Source: RGIG1959 sp045540655 (lineage in GTDB: Bacteria; Bacillota; Clostridia; Oscillospirales; Acutalibacteraceae). From it: 15,095 nucleotides of DNA. Of the stretch, positions 14,003-15,095 are shown piece after piece (positions within the stretch are counted from its first letter, which is position 1; each line of letters starts with the position of its first letter). Made by a program: the position numbers and the translations under genes. The stretch covers positions 1 through 15,095 of the forward strand of contig JAZQHP010000098.1 of NCBI GenBank assembly GCA_045540655.1, in the 5' to 3' direction. The notes below the pieces were generated by a model. It was not told the origin of the DNA, did no database searches, and saw only the letters and a list, made by a program, of their open reading frames with translations.

Positions 14003-15095
14003 ATGGCAAGAAAGTTTAAAACCATGGACGGCAACAACGCCGCGGCTCACGTGTCTTATGCGTTTACCGACGTTGCTGCCATCTACCCGATCACGCCGTC
14101 TTCCGTGATGGCGGAGGTCACCGACGTCTGGTCGGCGCAAGGTCAGGAAAACATCTTCGGTCGCCCCGTTAAGGTCGCGGAGATGCAATCCGAAGCGGGT
14201 GCCGCCGGTGCGGTGCACGGCTCGCTGTCGGCGGGTGCGATGACCACCACGTACACCGCGTCGCAGGGTCTTCTGCTGATGATCCCCAACATGTACAAAA
14301 TCGCGGGTGAATTGCTCCCCAACGTCATTCATGTGTCGGCGCGTGCGCTGGCTTATCACGCGCTGAACATCTTCGGCGATCACTCTGACGTCTATTCCTG
14401 CCGTCAGACCGGTTATGCGATGCTTTGCTCGTCCAGCGTGCAGGAGGTCATGGACCTCGGCGCAGTGGCGCACCTCTCCACCATCAAAGGCCGCGTGCCG
14501 TTCCTGCACTTCTTTGACGGTTTCCGCACCTCCCACGAGATCCAGAAGATCCAAGTGTGGGATTATGCCGACCTGAAGGACATGGTCGACATGGACGCGG
14601 TGGATCGTTTCCGTGCGAACGCGCTCAACCCCGAGCATCCCGTGCAGCGCGGTACCGCTCAGAACCCCGACATCTACTTCCAGGGTCGTGAGGCCGCGAA
14701 CCTGTACTACGATGCGCTCCCCGGCGTGGTCGAAGAGTACATGAACATGGTCAACGCGAAGATCGGCTCGAAGTACAAGCTGTTCAACTACTACGGCGCG
14801 CGTGACGCGAAGCACGTCATCATCGCCATGGGCTCTGTCAACGAGACCATCGAAGAGACCGTCGACTACCTCAACGCCGCCGGCGCAAAGGTCGGTCTGA
14901 TCAAGGTCCGTCTGTATCGTCCCTTTGCCACTGACAAGTTTGTGGCCACTCTGCCCAAGACCTGCAAGAAGGTCGCTGTTCTGGACCGCACCAAGGAGCC
15001 CGGCTCCATGGGTGAGCCTCTGTACATGGATGTTGTCACCGCTCTGGCCAACGCCGGCATCGAAGCCACCATCATCGGCGGCCGTTACGGTCTGG
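14003..15095 (+). CDS. nifJ: Pyruvate:ferredoxin (flavodoxin) oxidoreductase, N-terminal part (cut by window edge)
   Basis: Oxidatively decarboxylates pyruvate with CoA to acetyl-CoA and CO2, passing electrons to ferredoxin; a central cytoplasmic enzyme of anaerobic fermentation using thiamine diphosphate and iron-sulfur clusters. Only 364 of the roughly 1,170-1,190 residues usual for the single-chain form are inside the window, and the frame is open to the edge. Domain I (about 4-240) shows YPITPSS with Thr31, EAGAAGA with Glu64 and SARAL with Arg114, the same numbers as the active-site residues of the Desulfovibrio africanus enzyme. Domain II starts at about 255 (KLFNYYGARDAKHVIIAMGS). The cluster-binding and thiamine-binding domains lie beyond the edge. 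The ATG at 14003 has AAGGAGG (13985-13991) upstream at an 11-base spacing. The strong promoter, and the heavier use of C-ending codons towards the right edge, fit high expression. Confidence 0.96.
   Translation, partial: MARKFKTMDGNNAAAHVSYAFTDVAAIYPITPSSVMAEVTDVWSAQGQENIFGRPVKVAEMQSEAGAAGAVHGSLSAGAMTTTYTASQGLLLMIPNMYKIAGELLPNVIHVSARALAYHALNIFGDHSDVYSCRQTGYAMLCSSSVQEVMDLGAVAHLSTIKGRVPFLHFFDGFRTSHEIQKIQVWDYADLKDMVDMDAVDRFRANALNPEHPVQRGTAQNPDIYFQGREAANLYYDALPGVVEEYMNMVNAKIGSKYKLFNYYGARDAKHVIIAMGSVNETIEETVDYLNAAGAKVGLIKVRLYRPFATDKFVATLPKTCKKVAVLDRTKEPGSMGEPLYMDVVTALANAGIEATIIGGRYGL

Noticed and set aside
13976..14815. A 279-codon minus-strand open frame opposite the oxidoreductase gene
   Set aside because: The plus strand encodes an unmistakable pyruvate:ferredoxin oxidoreductase with all N-terminal active-site residues; the minus frame is a His/Val/Arg-rich shadow.
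1..15095. CRISPR arrays, tRNA or rRNA genes, insertion sequences, phage genes or integration sites
   Set aside because: None found by eye: no regular spaced direct repeats, no transposase or integrase motifs, and genes are packed in ordinary chromosomal operons.

Overview
The window looks like chromosomal DNA of an anaerobic, fairly GC-rich member of the Clostridia, most likely an uncultured gut-type Oscillospiraceae/Ruminococcaceae relative. The evidence is a clostridial pyruvate:ferredoxin oxidoreductase, small Firmicutes families (DUF1292, the YwiB-like DUF1934, DUF1015), type I dockerin modules on secreted esterase-like proteins, strong AGGAGG ribosome sites and sigma-A type promoters. 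The taxonomic call is inference; no rRNA or marker beyond these genes is present.

Layout. (1) Positions 4-8471, minus strand: eight tightly packed genes reading right to left, DUF1015 -> lepA -> murI -> DUF1934 (YwiB-like) -> argS -> two tandem DUF4434 TIM-barrel proteins -> DUF1292. Gaps are 12-35 bases with one 4-base overlap, and a good promoter (8523-8551) lies before the first gene, so they probably form one operon. It joins translation (LepA, ArgS) and cell wall precursor supply (MurI) with poorly characterised proteins. (2) Positions 8633-13683, minus strand: three tandem paralogous SGNH/GDSL hydrolases. The first transcribed (12463-13683) is a predicted lipoprotein; the next two (10544-12436, 8633-10522) are about 630-residue secreted proteins with a second beta-rich module and a C-terminal dockerin. 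A promoter lies at 13710-13740 and a textbook intrinsic terminator at 8584-8618. (3) Positions 13684-14002: a 319-base AT-rich divergent intergenic region with promoters for both sides, a terminator-like hairpin, a weak Rex-like palindrome and a structured 5' leader. (4) Position 14003 to the right edge, plus strand: the 5' third of the pyruvate:ferredoxin oxidoreductase gene.

The part most likely to be under-described is the SGNH array. Three related hydrolases appear to be split between a membrane-anchored form and two dockerin-bearing forms. The two beta modules of the dockerin forms resemble each other, which suggests an internal duplication. The dockerin pairs carry the same putative recognition residues, so both enzymes may dock on the same partner. 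The tandem cytoplasmic DUF4434 pair inside a housekeeping operon is the second point of interest.
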